This document shows positions 49,787-63,443 of a DNA stretch of 64,000 nt, one piece after another (the first letter of the stretch is position 1; every line of letters begins with the position of its first letter). The stretch spans positions 133,706,930-133,770,929 of the forward strand of contig NC_133123.1 in the NCBI RefSeq assembly GCF_033568475.1. The letters are read 5' to 3'. The notes under the pieces are model-generated. The model saw only the letters and a program-made list of their open reading frames with translations, was not told where the DNA came from and did not search any database. The stretch comes from Henckelia pumila (Eukaryota > Streptophyta > Magnoliopsida > Lamiales > Gesneriaceae). Both the position numbers and the translations under genes were made by a program.

Positions 49787-50612
49787 TACTTCAATTAATC
49801 CAGAATTAAAAAAAACAATCCTGGACCAGCCGCAAGCGAGAATAGGCGTTCACCGCCTACATAAAATCCTCGCCGCCGACTCTTTGCATGCAAGAACAAA
49901 TCCAGAAATGGCCGCTCGATCAGACCCACGAAAAAAACAGAGGTAGAGAGAAGCAGCAGAGCAGAGGCTCTAACAGTGGATCATTGGCTTTCTCTGTGGA
50001 AATAATAAAATCATTGGAAGTTTAATATATAGTAGAAGAGGAGACGAAGACTTGGGGAAGGTGACAACGGGGCCAGCCAGCGGACGTGTTCGAAGGAAAC
50101 CAAGAAGAAATTAACGTTGTGGCCACTTTCTCGGTTTTTCAGTTTCACAACATACATACGCATACAGACAGAGGTGTAAACCCAAATTTTTAATATATTT
50201 TTTTTATTTTTATTATAAAAAAATTTATCTGAATTTCCCCTTATTATATTGAATTGATAACGTCATTAAATTACATGTTGGATTTAAATGAAAATAAAAT
50301 ATTCTGCTGATGACATAAAATCTCTTTTAAGACAAGTTCTCAGGTAAAATATCTAACTGTAAGAAATATTGAATATAAAGTACCATATAAAAAATATTTT
50401 AAAGTGTGACATGAAATAAAATGAAAATGAAAAAAGAAAAAGATGGCATCGAAAGTTGATTCGATCGATTTGAGTTATGGGTTTATTTTTTTTTTTTTTT
50501 ACGGTGAGTTATGTATATTTTTAAAATGCTTTCTTGGAATAACTAACTCATAACTCAAAAGAATGTTTTTGAACCAAACAGAGAATTTTAGCGGAGGAAG
50601 AGGGAAATTATT
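49787..50612. promoter_or_regulatory. Leader and upstream region of GINT1
   Basis: The leader lies from 49787 to about 50000, where the + strand reads ttgtggccac and gaggag-rich sequence; beyond it is AT-rich. The element insertion at 50613 sits about 0.8 kb upstream of the GINT1 start codon. Confidence 0.45.
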
Positions 50613-52695
50613 TGTGGGGACCCGGGTTGCTAATTTGATCTTAGGGCAATTTATTATAATTAACAATTAATCAAGTACACAAAGGATATAAAAAACCAAG
50701 AGCTTAAAATTTTATTTTTTTTAAAAAAACTACAGTGTCTCGCTCGATCGGCCAAAGTTGCCCGATCGAGCGAGCTCAAACTTGAAACTCTCGGGTTCAG
50801 GGATCTTGGCCTCGCTCGATCGGTGAATTTCTACCGATCGAGCGGGCACAAAACTTGATTTCTATGCCTTGCAAAATAAGGGCCTCGCTCGATCGATGAA
50901 CTTCAGCCGATCGAGCGAGCTCCAAATTCAGAAAATTCTGCTGGTAACAAAGTGCTATCAAAGGTAGAAACAGTAACCATAATCTCTTGTACAATCTACC
51001 AAATAAGATACATGATATCTCATAACATCTAATAAGCTTCCATACACAAGCTAAGACATATTCAACTACTTATACAACATTCTTGTATCTGTTCTAACAT
51101 GGTTCATCAACTCAAAGTACATGTAATGCTGCTAACACCCGTGTCCTCACATGCTACAACTCTATCTCAAGCCATCATTGTCTCTTCTGACTAGCTCCTG
51201 CCTCACCTATTGCCATACACACATACAAAACAAAGCAATAGTCGGATACCTCCGGTGAGAATAAAATCCCAGTATAAACAACATAAAGCGCGAGATAATA
51301 AATGTGAATGCAATGCATATGGCAAAAGAGGCTATCAAGCTGATATCAATCGAATATAAGTTCTTTGGGATCCCGAGAAAATAAAATCTTTAACGAACAC
51401 CAACTCACCCAATCGAGGTGAAGTTAAATACTTTATTTCCTCTGACTTTGGTGCAACTATAGTGAGTCTTCTGGCTCTGAAAGTAAGTCTACAATCCGTG
51501 ACACTCAACTACAGCCCTCCAAACGTCATATGCACTCTAGGCTTTTCAACCCTCTGTGCTTTTCAGGCTGGAGTTCAAGATGAATGCAACATGTTATGTA
51601 TGCATTAAATGCTATAAAACATCTTGAACAACTAATCACATAAGCATGTAAAGAAATCAAAGCATCTAACCACATAAAATACATAATCAACCAAGCAAGG
51701 GAATACTCGAAACAATTGCTATTTCGAGTGTTCTATCCCATCTGGATTCGCTGTCATTTATACCTTTCGATAGCACGTCTGAAAGTAATTTAAATCTGCA
51801 ATGACATCAATGATAAATCATATCAAAAGGTTGCTCAATTTCTCAACTCAAGCTCAAGTGCAATTGCTAGTAAACCTTGCTTCAAATCCTTCTCGGTTCG
51901 AATCGGAGATCTCGAGTTCGAAAATCTTTTGACAAAATCTGAAATGATATGTACACAATCTCACAAGATCAGATTTCAACTCATATCATACTTTGTTTAG
52001 TCAATATAGCAAAGTCATGACAATACGCGAATCGGCGGCGTAACGGCTAAACATCGGCAATCCAAACCATAATCAACTCAATCCAACAAGCATATAACTC
52101 ATTATCTCTAACATATCATCACACATAACTCAAAAATCATCATCATCAAATAGGGTAGGGTTCGAATTTTGCTTCATAAAATCATATAAAATCCGAACGA
52201 TAGTCTTTTTTCCGAATCGTCTGCGAATACGTAACTGGTACCAGCTCAATCACATATATAACCAAAAAGAATATCAACCCATCTTCAACATAAAAATAAA
52301 ATATGAGAAAGCTCAATAAAATTTGTACCAAAACGAAGGTCTCGGAGCGGTGATCGTAGATATATATTTATCTGAAATTTCTGACAACCGGAGCGCGAGT
52401 TATCGAAGCTTTTAAGAGATAAAAATGGAGTCTTTCTTGATGCTGTTCGATTCTCCCTTTTGTTTCTGCTGAGTACACGTTGAATTCAGATATTAAAAGT
52501 GGGAATTAAGATAAATATAGCCACATTGCAGTTTAGTCCCTGAACTTTTGGCTATTTGCAATTCAGTCCCCGGAAAAGCGATTTAATTCAATTTCAATCC
52601 TTATTCATTTAAGAATATTAAAATTTAATTCTAAACTCTAAATATTCCCAAATTAAATATTCTCGGATTAAAATTAAATAATCCCGGGCCTTACA
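50613..52695 (-). repeat. 3' LTR of the complete element
   Basis: 2,083 bp. In element direction it begins TGTAAGGCCCGGGAT and has a possible TATA box (ctatatttat, 52520-52511). Three hairpins lie near its 3' end. Several short open frames inside are not genes. Confidence 0.92.
50739..50919. repeat. Three CGCTCGATCGG hairpins in the 3' LTR
   Basis: Inverted repeats at 50739-50774 (13-bp perfect arms), 50811-50846 and 50884-50919, with 8-11 nt loops. Arms read ctcgctcgatcgg and ccgatcgagcgag. They lie 110-290 bp from the downstream LTR end, and the same set recurs at 57860-58040 in the other LTR. Confidence 0.9.
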
Positions 52696-52710
52696 TTTCT
52701 CCCCCACTAA
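52696..52710 (-). other. Polypurine tract of the complete element
   Basis: In element direction TTAGTGGGGGAGAAA directly precedes the 3' LTR. It is followed on the + strand by the complement of TTCGAGGACGAA, also seen before the first element's LTR. Confidence 0.85.
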
Positions 52711-52806
52711 GACATGAGTTCGTCCTCGAAATCATAAGCAAGCTGTATAGACAATCTGTATACACATAAGAGAATGAAATAACATAAAGCAGAATAAGAA
52801 CTCACA

Positions 52807-55800
52807 TCAAAGAAACAACTCTGGAAATCTCTGTCTCATATCTGACTCAGTCTCCCAAGTCGCTTCTTCAGTGCCATGTCGACTCCACTGAACTTTGACT
52901 AGCTGAATTGTCTTATTTCTGAGCTGTTTATCTTTGCGATCAAGAATCTGAATAGGCTGCTCAAAATAACTGAGAGTCTCGTCAAATTCAGCTTCATCAG
53001 GCTGAAGAATATGGGAAGGATCAGGCTGATACTTTCGCAGCATAGAGACATGGAATACGTCATGAATACCAGACAAAGATGGAGGAAGAGCGAGTCGATA
53101 AGCAAGATCGCCTATCTTCTCGATAATCTCATATGGACCAATAAAACGTGGAGATAACTTTCCTCTCTTGACAAATCTGACTGTACCTCTAAACGGGGAA
53201 ATCTTCAAGAAAACTCTGTCTCCCTGATCAAAAGATAGAGGTCGTCGTCTGATATTTGCATACTTTGCTTGTCTGTCCTGAGCTGTTTTCATTCTTTTCT
53301 GAATAAGCTTCACCTTTTCAGTCATTTCTCGGATCATATCTGGCCCAACATCTGGTACGTCTGAAATATCATCCCAATACAACGGTGATCTGCATTTCTT
53401 TCCGTACAATGCTTCAAAAGGAGTCATTTCAATGCTCGTCTGATAACTATTATTATAAGAAAATTCTGCAAGTGGTAATGAATCTTGCCAACTAGTACCA
53501 AAATCTAGTACTACAGCTCTCAACATATCCTCAAGTGTTTGGATAGTCCGCTCTGACTGTCCATCTGTTTGAGGATGATAAGCTGTACTCAGATGCAATT
53601 GAGTACCAAGAGCTTGTTGCAAGCTATGCCAAAAGTGTGATGTAAATCTAGGGTCTCGATCTGAAACGATAGATTTAGGCACACCATGTAATCTTACCAC
53701 TTCTCTGACGTAGATTTCTGCCATCTGATCATGTCTGTACGTCATTCTGTACGGAATAAAACATGCTGATTTCGTCAAACGATCGATAATCACCCAAATG
53801 GCATCGCACCCTCTGGATGAACGTGGTAGCTATGTAACGAAATCCATGGAAATGTGATCCCATTTCCATTCTGGAACTGATAGACTCTGCAATAGACCAC
53901 CTGGTTTTTTTCTTTCTGCTTTTACCTGTTGGCAATTCAAACATTTAGACACAAAATCTGTGACATTTGCTTTCATCTGTTTCCACCAATACTGTGTCTT
54001 CATATCATTATACATTTTCCTGCCACCCGGATGAATACTGAATCGACTGCTGTGAGCCTCTTTCAATATCTGCTATTTCAAGTCTAAAACATCTGGAACA
54101 ACAAGTCTGTTATTCACATATAAAACATCATCAGCACTGACCTGATATTCAGATTGATGACCAGATCTGACCATAGCAATAGAATTCTGAATATTCTGAT
54201 CCTTTTTCTGTGCTTCTTTGATTCTCATTAACAGTTCTGGCTCAGCTCTTATAGCACAAACACAAATAGGTCGCATATCTGTCTCAAATATTAATTCAGA
54301 AATACAACAATCTTCCACCAATTGAGATACACCTATCGTAGACAAGGATAAAGAACATACCTTTCTACTTAAGGCGTCTGCAGCTGCATTAGATTTTCCT
54401 AGATAATATTTAATCTCGCAATCAAAATCTTTCAGTAAATCAAGCCATCTACGCTGTCTCATATTCAATTCTGATTGCGAAAACAGATATTTCAAACTTT
54501 TGTGATCCGAAAAGATGTCAAACTTCTCACCATAAAGATAATGTCGCCATATCTTCAATGCAAAGACAATAGCGGCAAGCTCCAAATCATGGATAAGATA
54601 TCGAGTCTCGTGTGGCTTCAATTGTCTCGAAGCATAAGTAATAACATGCCCTTGCTGCATAAGCACACAACCCAAACCCTTGTGAGAAGCATCACAATAT
54701 ACAACAAAATCACCCGTACCTGATGGAATTGTCAAGACAGTTGCACTTGTAAGCCTTTTCTTTAATTCCAAGAAACTAGTTTCACAGGCTTCAGTCCAAA
54801 CATACGGCTTATTTTTCTGAGTCAATTGCGTAATAGGCTTTGCTATGCTGGAAAAATCTCTGATAAAACGTCTATAATACCCTGCCAAGCCCATAAAACT
54901 CCGTATTTCTGGCACTGATGTAGGTCTAGGCCAATTCAAGACAGCCTCGACCTTGCTTGGATCCACTGAAATCCCATCACCTGAAATAATATGCCCAAGA
55001 AACACAACTTTCTGCAACCAAAATTCACATTTCGATAACTTGGCATATAATTTCTCATTTCTCAATGTCTGTAAAATAAGTCTGAGATGTTCAGCATGCT
55101 CATGTACATTCTTGGAATAGATCAAGATATCATCGATAAAAATAATGACAAAGTCATCCAAGTATTTCTGAAATACCCTATTCATCAATCCCATAAATAC
55201 TGCAGGAGCATTGGTTAAATCAAAAGGCATGACAATAAATTCATAATGTCCATACCTTGTTCTGAAAGCAGTTTTAGAAATATCTTCATCTCGTACTCTC
55301 AGTTGATGATATCCGGATCGTAAATCAATCTTAGAATAGATAGCTGAACCCTGTAGCTGGTCAAACAAATCATCTATTCTAGGCAATGGATATTTATTCT
55401 TGATGGTTACCTTGTTCAATTGACGATAATCGATGCATAAGCGCATTGAACCATCTTTCTTTCGTACAAACAGTACCGGAGCGCCCCAAGGTGAAACGCT
55501 TGGCCTAATGTACCCCTTAGCCAACAAATCTTCCAGTTGATCCTTCAAATCCTTCAATTCAATAGGTGTCATTCTGTAAGGAGCTTTGGATATTGGTTGC
55601 GTACCTGACATTAAATCAATGCTGAAATCTATCTCTCGGACTGGAGGTAAACCAGAAATTTCATCAGGAAATACATCAGTAAATTCATGTACAACTGGAA
55701 TATCTGTTACTGCTGGACTGGATTTCAATACATCGACTACATAAATAAGAAATCCTTCTGCACCTCTCTGTAATAACCGGGTCATAGATAATACAGATAT

Positions 55801-57399
55801 CAAAGGGATTTTGGCTCGAGAACCCTTACCGTAGAATTTCCATTCAGATGCCATTTCTGGTCTAAAGCGAACCACTTTCTGGAAACAATCTACAGTTGCC
55901 ATGTACTTGGTTAACATGTCTATACCAACAATACAATCGAAATCTGATAATCCAAGTACTATACAATCTATATCAATCACATTCCCGTCAAATTGCAAAG
56001 CATAATTTCGAATCATTCGTACAGATATAATTCCTTCACCCAAAGGTGAAGAAATAGAAACAACAGTAGGCAATGGCTCAGACGATAAAGAATGCATCAT
56101 AACAAATTTTTCAGAGATGAATGTATGTGATGCACCTGTATCTATCAAAACATAGGCAGGATAACCATAAATAGAGCAGTTACCTGCTATGACATCGTCA
56201 GGTGCTGCCTGAGCCTGTTCCTCAGTAAGTGCAAATACTCGAGCCTGTTGTCTAGGAGGTTGAGTCACAGTCTGGCTTCTTCCTACTCTGGTCTGTTGCT
56301 GAGGTTGCTGAGGCTGGAATGAATGCACTGATTGTCTTTCTGCCTGCGGTGTTGGTCGAGAAGCACTTTCACCCATAGCTCGTTGGGGGCATACTTTGGC
56401 ATAGTGACCTGGTTGGCGACAAATATTGCAATTACCTGATACACCTTTGCACTGATCGATAGCATGTCGTCCACCACACTTACCACAAAACACTCTTGAT
56501 TCACCAGTTCTCTGACCTGTACCAAACTGTCTTTGTCCACTAGAACTAGAAGAACTACTACCTGCCCGCTTAAATTGTTTTACTTTAGGCTTGAAACGAG
56601 AATCCTTTCTGCCACTGCTTCCTCCCTCAAATCTGGGAGATGGTTGCTGAAACTGTGGCGGATTCTGTGGAACTGATGCTGATACAGGCTGTGGAAATGG
56701 CTGGGGAATGAACGGTGTTTCTCGTTGTCGTAATATACCTGCTTATACTCCCTTAGCTTTGTTCAAAGCGTCAGCAAAAGTATTTGGTCGTCCACTATTC
56801 ACCAACGTAAACACATCGGGATTAAGGCCATTGATAAACTGATCTGCCATTGCTTCATCAGTAGCTGCTATATGTGGTGCAAACTTCAAAAGACTTGAAA
56901 ATTTGGCCACATATTCTTCAATATTCAAATTACCTTGCCTTAGATTGGCAAATTCAGCACCCTTATCCTTCCTGTAGGAGGCTGGAAAGAAACGTTGATA
57001 GAACTCAGTTTTAAAGACAGTCCAGGTGATAATCGTACCTCGTTGTTCCAATGCCCGTTTTGTAGTAATCCACCAACTTTTGGCAACTTCATGAAGTTGA
57101 TGTATTACCAGTCGGATACGACGATCATCGGTATAGTCGAGTGATTCAAACAGCTGTTCTATATCTTCAAGCCAATTTTCACAATCAACTGAGTTTTCTG
57201 TTCCTTTCAATTTTGGCGGTTTGAATGACTGAAATCGCTTCAACAAAGTCTCCATTGGAGTAGCAGTAGGATCCATAGGGTCAGCAGATGTACTACCCTG
57301 TGCATTCTGAGTTTCAACAACTGGCGGTGGTACTGGTGCTGGTTCAGCTGGAGGAACCACTAATGGATGTCTAATGGCCGGTGCTTTACGGGGAGGCAT
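52807..57399 (-). pseudogene. Gag-pol polyprotein in one frame, three premature stops
   Basis: A single frame of 1,531 codons runs from ATG at 57399 to the stop at 52807 without frameshift. It is broken by TAA at 56745-56743 (end of gag), TAG at 54075-54073 (before integrase) and TAG at 53832-53830 (inside integrase). Order: gag with the capsid word AKSWWITTKRAL, two zinc knuckles (CX2CX3HX4C, then [14 protein letters not shown]), protease ([12 protein letters not shown]), reverse transcriptase (FIDDILIYS), RNase H ([11 protein letters not shown]), integrase ([11 protein letters not shown], then AYHPQTDGQSE) and a chromodomain-like end (VKVQWSRHGTEEATWE). Conserved [10 protein letters not shown] reads PFDLTNAP here. 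As it stands it would need readthrough at all three stops, so it is likely inactive in cis though it could still be moved by a relative. Confidence 0.93.
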
Positions 57400-57716
57400 A
57401 TCTGATTGTCAAACAGATTAGTGCATAAACAATACCATATGCAACAATTTATTCCATCCTTCTCTGATAAGCATTCTCATGCATTCTCATGAGAATTCAG
57501 GTTCTGACTGAGGATACTCTGGAATACAATTGCATATATAGCATGCAGTAGCAATGAAAGCACATAATCATGCAATCATATAAATCTTGCAATATAAAGC
57601 ATGCTAGCATATAGTGCACATAATCAGATACAACATGTAATCTCATGTGATATCAAACAATCAGACAGACTCAATCTACCCCGCTCATCAACTTCTATCT
57701 AACTCCAGAAACTTAT

Positions 57717-57728
57717 GCTCTGATACCA
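57717..57728 (-). other. Primer binding site, initiator-Met tRNA
   Basis: TGGTATCAGAGC on the - strand, a few bases inside the 5' LTR, is the exact complement of the 3' end of plant initiator methionine tRNA. It is followed by a short leader to the gag ATG at 57399. Confidence 0.92.
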
Positions 57729-57733
57729 CCTGT

Positions 57734-59815
57734 TGTGGGGACCCGGGTTGCTAATCTGATCTTAGGGCAATTTATTATAATTAACAATTAATCAAGTACA
57801 CAAAGGATATAAAGAACCAAGAGCTTAAAATTTTATTTTTTTTAAAAAAACTACAGTGTCTCGCTCGATCGGCCAAAGTTGCCCGATCGAGCGAGCTCAA
57901 ACTTGAAACTCTCGGGTCCAGGGATATTGGCCTCGCTCGATCGGTGAATTTCTACCGATCGAGCGGGCACAAAACTTGATTTCTCTGCCTTGCAAAATAA
58001 GGGCCTCGCTCGATCGGTGAACTTCAGCCGATCGAGCGGGCTCCAAATTCAAAAAATTCTGCAGCTAACAAAGTGCTGTCAAAGGTAGAAACAATAACCA
58101 TAATCTCTTGTACAATCTACCAAATAAGATACATGTTATCTCATAACATCTAATAAGCTTCCATACACAAGCTAAGACATATTCAACTACTTATACAACA
58201 TTCTTGTATCTGTTCTAACATGGTTCATCAACTCAAAGTACATGTAATGCTGCTAAAACCCGTGTCCTCACATGCTACAACTCTATCTCAAGCCATCACT
58301 GTCTCTTCTGACTAGCTCCTGCCCCACCTATTGCCATGCACACATACAAAACAAAGCAATAGCCGGATACCTCCGGTGAGAATAAAATCCCAGTATAAAC
58401 AACATAAAGCGCGATATAATAAACGTGAATGCAATGCATATGGCAAAAGAGGCTATCAAGCTGATATCAATCGAATATAAGTTCTTTGGGATCCCGAGAA
58501 AATAAAATCTTTAACGAACACCAACTCACCCAATCGAGGTGAAGTTAAATACTTTATTTCCTCTGACTTTGGTGCAACTATAGTGAGTCTTCTGGCTCTG
58601 AAATTAAGTCTACAATCCGTGCCACTCAACTACAGCCCTCCAAACGTCATATGCACTCTAGGCTTTTCAACCTTCTGTGCTTTTCAGGCTGGAGTTCAAG
58701 ATGAATGCAACATGTTTTGTATGCATTAAATGCTATAAAACATCTTGAACAACTAATCACATAAGCATGTAAAGAAATCAAAGCATCTAACCACATAAAA
58801 TACATAATCAACCAAGCAAGGGAATACTCGAAACAATAGCTATTTCGAGTGTTCTATCCCATCTGGATTCGCTGTCATTTATACCTTTCGATAGCACGTC
58901 TGAAAGTACTTTAAATCTTCAATGACATCAATGATAAATCATATCAAAAGGTTGCTCAATTTCTCAACTCAAGCTCAAGTGCAATTGCTAGCAAACCTTG
59001 CTTCAAATCCTTCTCGGTTCGAATCGGAGATCTCGAGTTCGGAAATCTTTTGACAAAATCTGAAATGATATGTACACAATCTCACAAGATCAAATTTCAA
59101 CTCCTATCATACTTTGTTTAGTCAATATAGCAAAGTCATGACAATACGCGAATCGGCGGCATAACGGCTAAACATCGGCAATCCAAACCATAATCAACTC
59201 AATCCAACAAGCATATAACTCATTATCTCTAACATATCATCACACATAACTCGAAAATCATCATCATCAAATAGGGTAGGGTTCGAATTTTGCTTCATAA
59301 AATCATATAAAATCCGAACGATAGTCTTTTTCCGAATCGTCTGCGAATACGTAACTGGTACCAGCTCAATCACATATATAACCAAAAAGAATATCAACTC
59401 ATCTTCAACATAAAAATAAAATATGAGAAAGCTCAATAAAATTTGTACCAAAACGAAGGTCTCGGAGCGGTGATCGCAGATATATATTTATCTGAAATTT
59501 CTGACAATTGAAGCGCGAATTATCGAAGCTTTTAAGAGATAAAAATGGAGTCTTTCTTGCTGTTGTTCGATTCTCCCTTTTGTTTCTGGTGAGTACACGT
59601 TGAATTCAGATATTACAAGTGGGAATTAAGATAAATATAGCCAAATTGCAGTTTAATCCCTGAACTTTTGGCTATTTGCAATTCAGTCCCCGGAAAAGCG
59701 ATTTAATTCAATTTCAATCCTTATTCATTTAAGAATATTAGAATTTAATTTTAAACTTTAAATATTCCCAAATTAAATATTCTAGGATTAAAATTAAATA
59801 ATCCCGGGTCTTACA
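57734..59815 (-). repeat. 5' LTR of the complete element
   Basis: 2,082 bp, colinear with 50613-52695 with about 50 base differences and a 1-bp length change near 59330. It begins TGTAAGACCCGGG in element direction. Confidence 0.92.
57860..58040. repeat. Three CGCTCGATCGG hairpins in the 5' LTR
   Basis: Counterparts of 50739-50919 at about 57860-57895, 57932-57967 and 58005-58040. The third has a better-paired inner stem and a worse outer stem than its twin in the other LTR. Confidence 0.85.
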
Positions 59816-61853
59816 TTATTAATTAACCTTTTGACAACTCAACGTATGTTGTAATAATGAAAATCGTATTTATTTTATTTATTCTAATTTTAATGTTAAA
59901 GATTTGAACGGATTTTATATAATTTCCACGCATCCATATATCTAACAAATTCTGCCAAACAAAAGTAGTAATTAATTATTAATCCACTCTATTTGCTGAA
60001 GATTATTTTTAGGTTTTAGGTTTGTTTAGCATGCCCCCACTGAATTAATGCAATCAATTTCTTATTTAATGCAAATTTAGAGAGCTCATGCATTTATCGT
60101 AGCGGTTTAATGCTACGATATACGAACATAAATATTTAGAGTATGTCGATTGTGATACCATCTTACAGATATTATCTTACAGATTTTTTTTTCCTCAAAC
60201 GGATTAATTATGCTCATATTTACAATAAAAATAATACTTAAGACATAGAAAATAATATGAGATTTATCTGATAAAATTGACATGTGAAACTGTCTCACGT
60301 GAGTTTTCATAAAATTTAATCTTTGTGCAAATATATTTAAGGAGTTTTTATATATCATAGGTACTCATGTGAGCATCGGTTGAAATAACATTCACCTATT
60401 AGATTTACGAGATGTCTTTCAGCCGATATTCACATAGATGTCCACAGTGAATGCTCACTGTATCAAAACTTCAAATTTAAGTATTGTTTTTTTGAAAAAA
60501 AGAACGTACAAAATTGGAACATGTATGTTATAAAATGTTTTAATTAACACAAAAATTTATAAGAAATTGTCTCATTAATCAATCTTGTGAGACAAATCTT
60601 TAACATCGTGAAAAATATTATTTTATATGTCAAAAATATTATTTAAATAAAGAACGATTCCAATGGCGGATTACATTAAGATATGATATTTTACTTCATT
60701 CTGATTGTATGGACTTTTTTTTCGATTGTAATATATAATCCAGTTTATATGTTTAATTAGTAACATGCATGCATTCCTTGTTTTAACTGATATATTCCTA
60801 ATAATTATGTTTTCGGAGAACGTAGAATATTTTTTGAGTGAATTAAAAATAGATAAAATTTGTCTGTAAAATTTCTTTCCAACTATTCTTTTTCAATTTA
60901 ATTATGTCGAAAACCATATAAATTTATATGTTTGGGATTGGGACGAAATGTTGACGTGATATTGTCGGATACGTCATCATTAATATTTGATTTCACATCA
61001 ACATTTTTTGTCATTAATCCAATAAAAAATATTAAAATCAAGCAAACAAACGTAAAATTAGTGGGTTCAGACCGTAATTGACCAACACCTTGAAAAAAAA
61101 AACAGAAAACAAATGATATTTTTCTTCCACACATTTCTACTGATGGAATAATATATTTTTATTTAAACAATTGATAGAAATGCAATTCCATACATCCAAA
61201 AAAAGTTATACGTATTATATGTTTTAAAATAAATTTATTATAACATATTATAACTTATAGCATCTGCTTATATTAAATTATAGCATGTGGCCGGTTGACA
61301 TGTGCTGATGTGCAACTTTTATCCATTAAACAAACAAACAAACACTGTTACATTTATTTATTTATTATTATTAATAATATTTGTTATGATCATGATTTTT
61401 ATTATTGTTATTGAAAGTAAAACTGGTACATTTTTTCGTGTACCAGTTTGGTACCTTTCCAATGCTATGGCGATATCTTGATTTGTTAATTTCGATCATT
61501 ATAAGTTTATAACAATGATTATGACTAGTCAAACATATGCCCTGAGTCCCTGACCCCCTGACAGCTCCATATCGATGCATTCAATGTATAATAAATCGCA
61601 AATTGTAATTACTCTAATCTAATAATAAATAATAATAATTTATTGTGGAAATCACTTATATACCTGGGGAGGTTTTTACGGGGTGGTCTTTAATTGCTAC
61701 TATTATTGAAGAACAGTCGAACACATATATAATCCATATATAGTAGTCGATGACTTGTTGTTCATTTGACACAAATGTTTCATACAAAATCTCGAATTCG
61801 AGACTCAATTATAATAAAAATCTTCTTCCCTAACTCAAAAATATATATATAGT

Positions 61854-61959
61854 AAGTGCTTTCGTAGGACAGTGTCATCGATATATCTATGAGATATGTC
61901 GATACCAAGTGTTTTTGTAGGACAGTGTCATCGATATATCTATGAGATATGTCGATTCG
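61854..61959. repeat. 53-bp tandem duplication
   Basis: Two copies of a unit containing gtaggacagtgtcatcgata and tatctatgagatatgtcgat, with few differences, starting at 61854 and 61907. Confidence 0.8.
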
Positions 61960-62577
61960 ATCTAGAGTATGTCTTTTGTGAGAAATCCTACTCATTCATA
62001 TTTATGATAAGTAATATTTTTGACATAAAAAATAATATTTTTTATGGATAACCCTAATAGACATGTCCTACAAAATTAATACGTGAATCCATCTCACATG
62101 AGTTTTTGTCTTCGATCTATATCTACAATAAAAAAATATATGTTTTTGACATAAAATAGCATTTTTTTTCACTGGTCATGTCGAATCGACGTCTTTAAAA
62201 CGGTTTCGTTATTATAGTAATTTTATTGATATATATCTATACTAAGGAAAAAATTCGAACTTGCAGAGAGGGTAATATCCATATGCATTTCAATGGTCAT
62301 GATTGGACATTTGAGCCACATACAATTTGCAGAGGGGTAGGGTCGACAAATCCCTATATTAGAATTTCGTTTGGATAAATATTTATAAAAATTTCATATA
62401 ATTGTTTTTTATTAAATTTTATACAATCTTTTAAAATTTTATTTTAAAAATAAATACACGTTTGAATGACTATTCATTAAAAACCTTTTACAATTTTAAA
62501 TAGTGTGTTTTGTTTTTTCATAATTGCTATTAATTGCAAAAACATTAAAATGCACATCTCAATCATCCTTTAAAAAA

Positions 62578-62713
62578 TATACTAGAAAAATAATTTTAAA
62601 AAAATTAAAAAAACATTTTACAAAAAATTCGTCCGAACACACATAAATATACTTGAAAAATACATTTTTTTAAAAAAAATTAAAAACATTTTACAAAAAA
62701 TTGTTCGAATACA
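62578..62713. repeat. Imperfect 70-bp tandem duplication
   Basis: Two A-rich units share tatact-gaaaaata, then acattttacaaaaaatt and cgaa-acaca. It could also be the end of a decayed element. Confidence 0.5.
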
Positions 62714-63301
62714 CATCTTAAATTTATGTCACTTATAAAACACTAAAAATATTTTAAAATTAATCGTACAAATGAATCCTCAAGCTGTCTCGATGCACTC
62801 CTTGTTAGATATACCTATCGCATGCATTTACAATTAAATAAAAAACATAAATTTAAATGTTCAACAGAAATAAGAAAAATAAAAATACTGTCAATTCAAT
62901 ACAATAAATCATGTCCATTATTTTGCATACACATTGCTAAATTTTATATATGTTGTTCGCAGCCATCGCATTTAACATGAATGTATAGTACTCTCAAGTA
63001 CATAGCGGCATTTTAAAATTGCACACGTATTAAAAGTAGGTTTTTAGCGGTTTTATAGATATTTATCTTTGATACGAATCAAATACGTCAATATATATAT
63101 AATATAGAATAAAATTTTTTGCTTAAAAAATTAACATTTTTAATCAGTTACCTAAATAAAAATTTGTATCACAAAATTTGTATCATAAGACCTTTTTTTT
63201 TTTATAAAATTACTAGTTGATATGATAGTTATCCGACTCTTGCACTGCCCTGAAGGCAACGAATGGAAAAGATGTATCCAAAGTTCGGAAAATTCTAACC
63301 T

Positions 63302-63443
63302 ACCCCATGAGTATTATTCTCATAGAACATGTGAATGTATTTTATTTGTTCAAATCATGTGGATCCCATATAATTCAGTGGAACTCACGTGATTTGAACC
63401 AACCAGTGATTGCCAACTATTCCATGGATAATACCCATGAGAT
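63302..63443. mobile_element. Foldback MITE-like element
   Basis: The left half (ccccatgagtattattctca, then gttcaaatcatgtgga) is inverted in the right half (ctcatgggtattatccatgg, then gttcaaatcacgtgag). About 140 bp overall with no coding frame. Target duplication not clear. Confidence 0.55.

Larger units (their letters stand above)
50613..59815 (-). mobile_element. Complete Ty3/gypsy chromovirus-type retrotransposon
   Basis: 9,203 bp between perfect 5-bp target duplications ttatt (50608-50612 and 59816-59820). In element direction (- strand) the order is 5' LTR 59815-57734, initiator-Met tRNA primer site, gag-protease-RT-RNase H-integrase-chromodomain-like tail, polypurine tract, 3' LTR 52695-50613. 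LTR ends are TGTAAG and CCCCACA. I counted by eye about 50 differences between the two LTRs (roughly 2.4 percent), so the insertion is fairly recent. Domain order and tail point to the Tekay/Del chromovirus group. Confidence 0.95.

Noticed and set aside
59194-59451. Open frame in the 5' LTR of the complete element
   Set aside because: The matching stretch of the other LTR does not preserve it, and the sequence is non-coding LTR.
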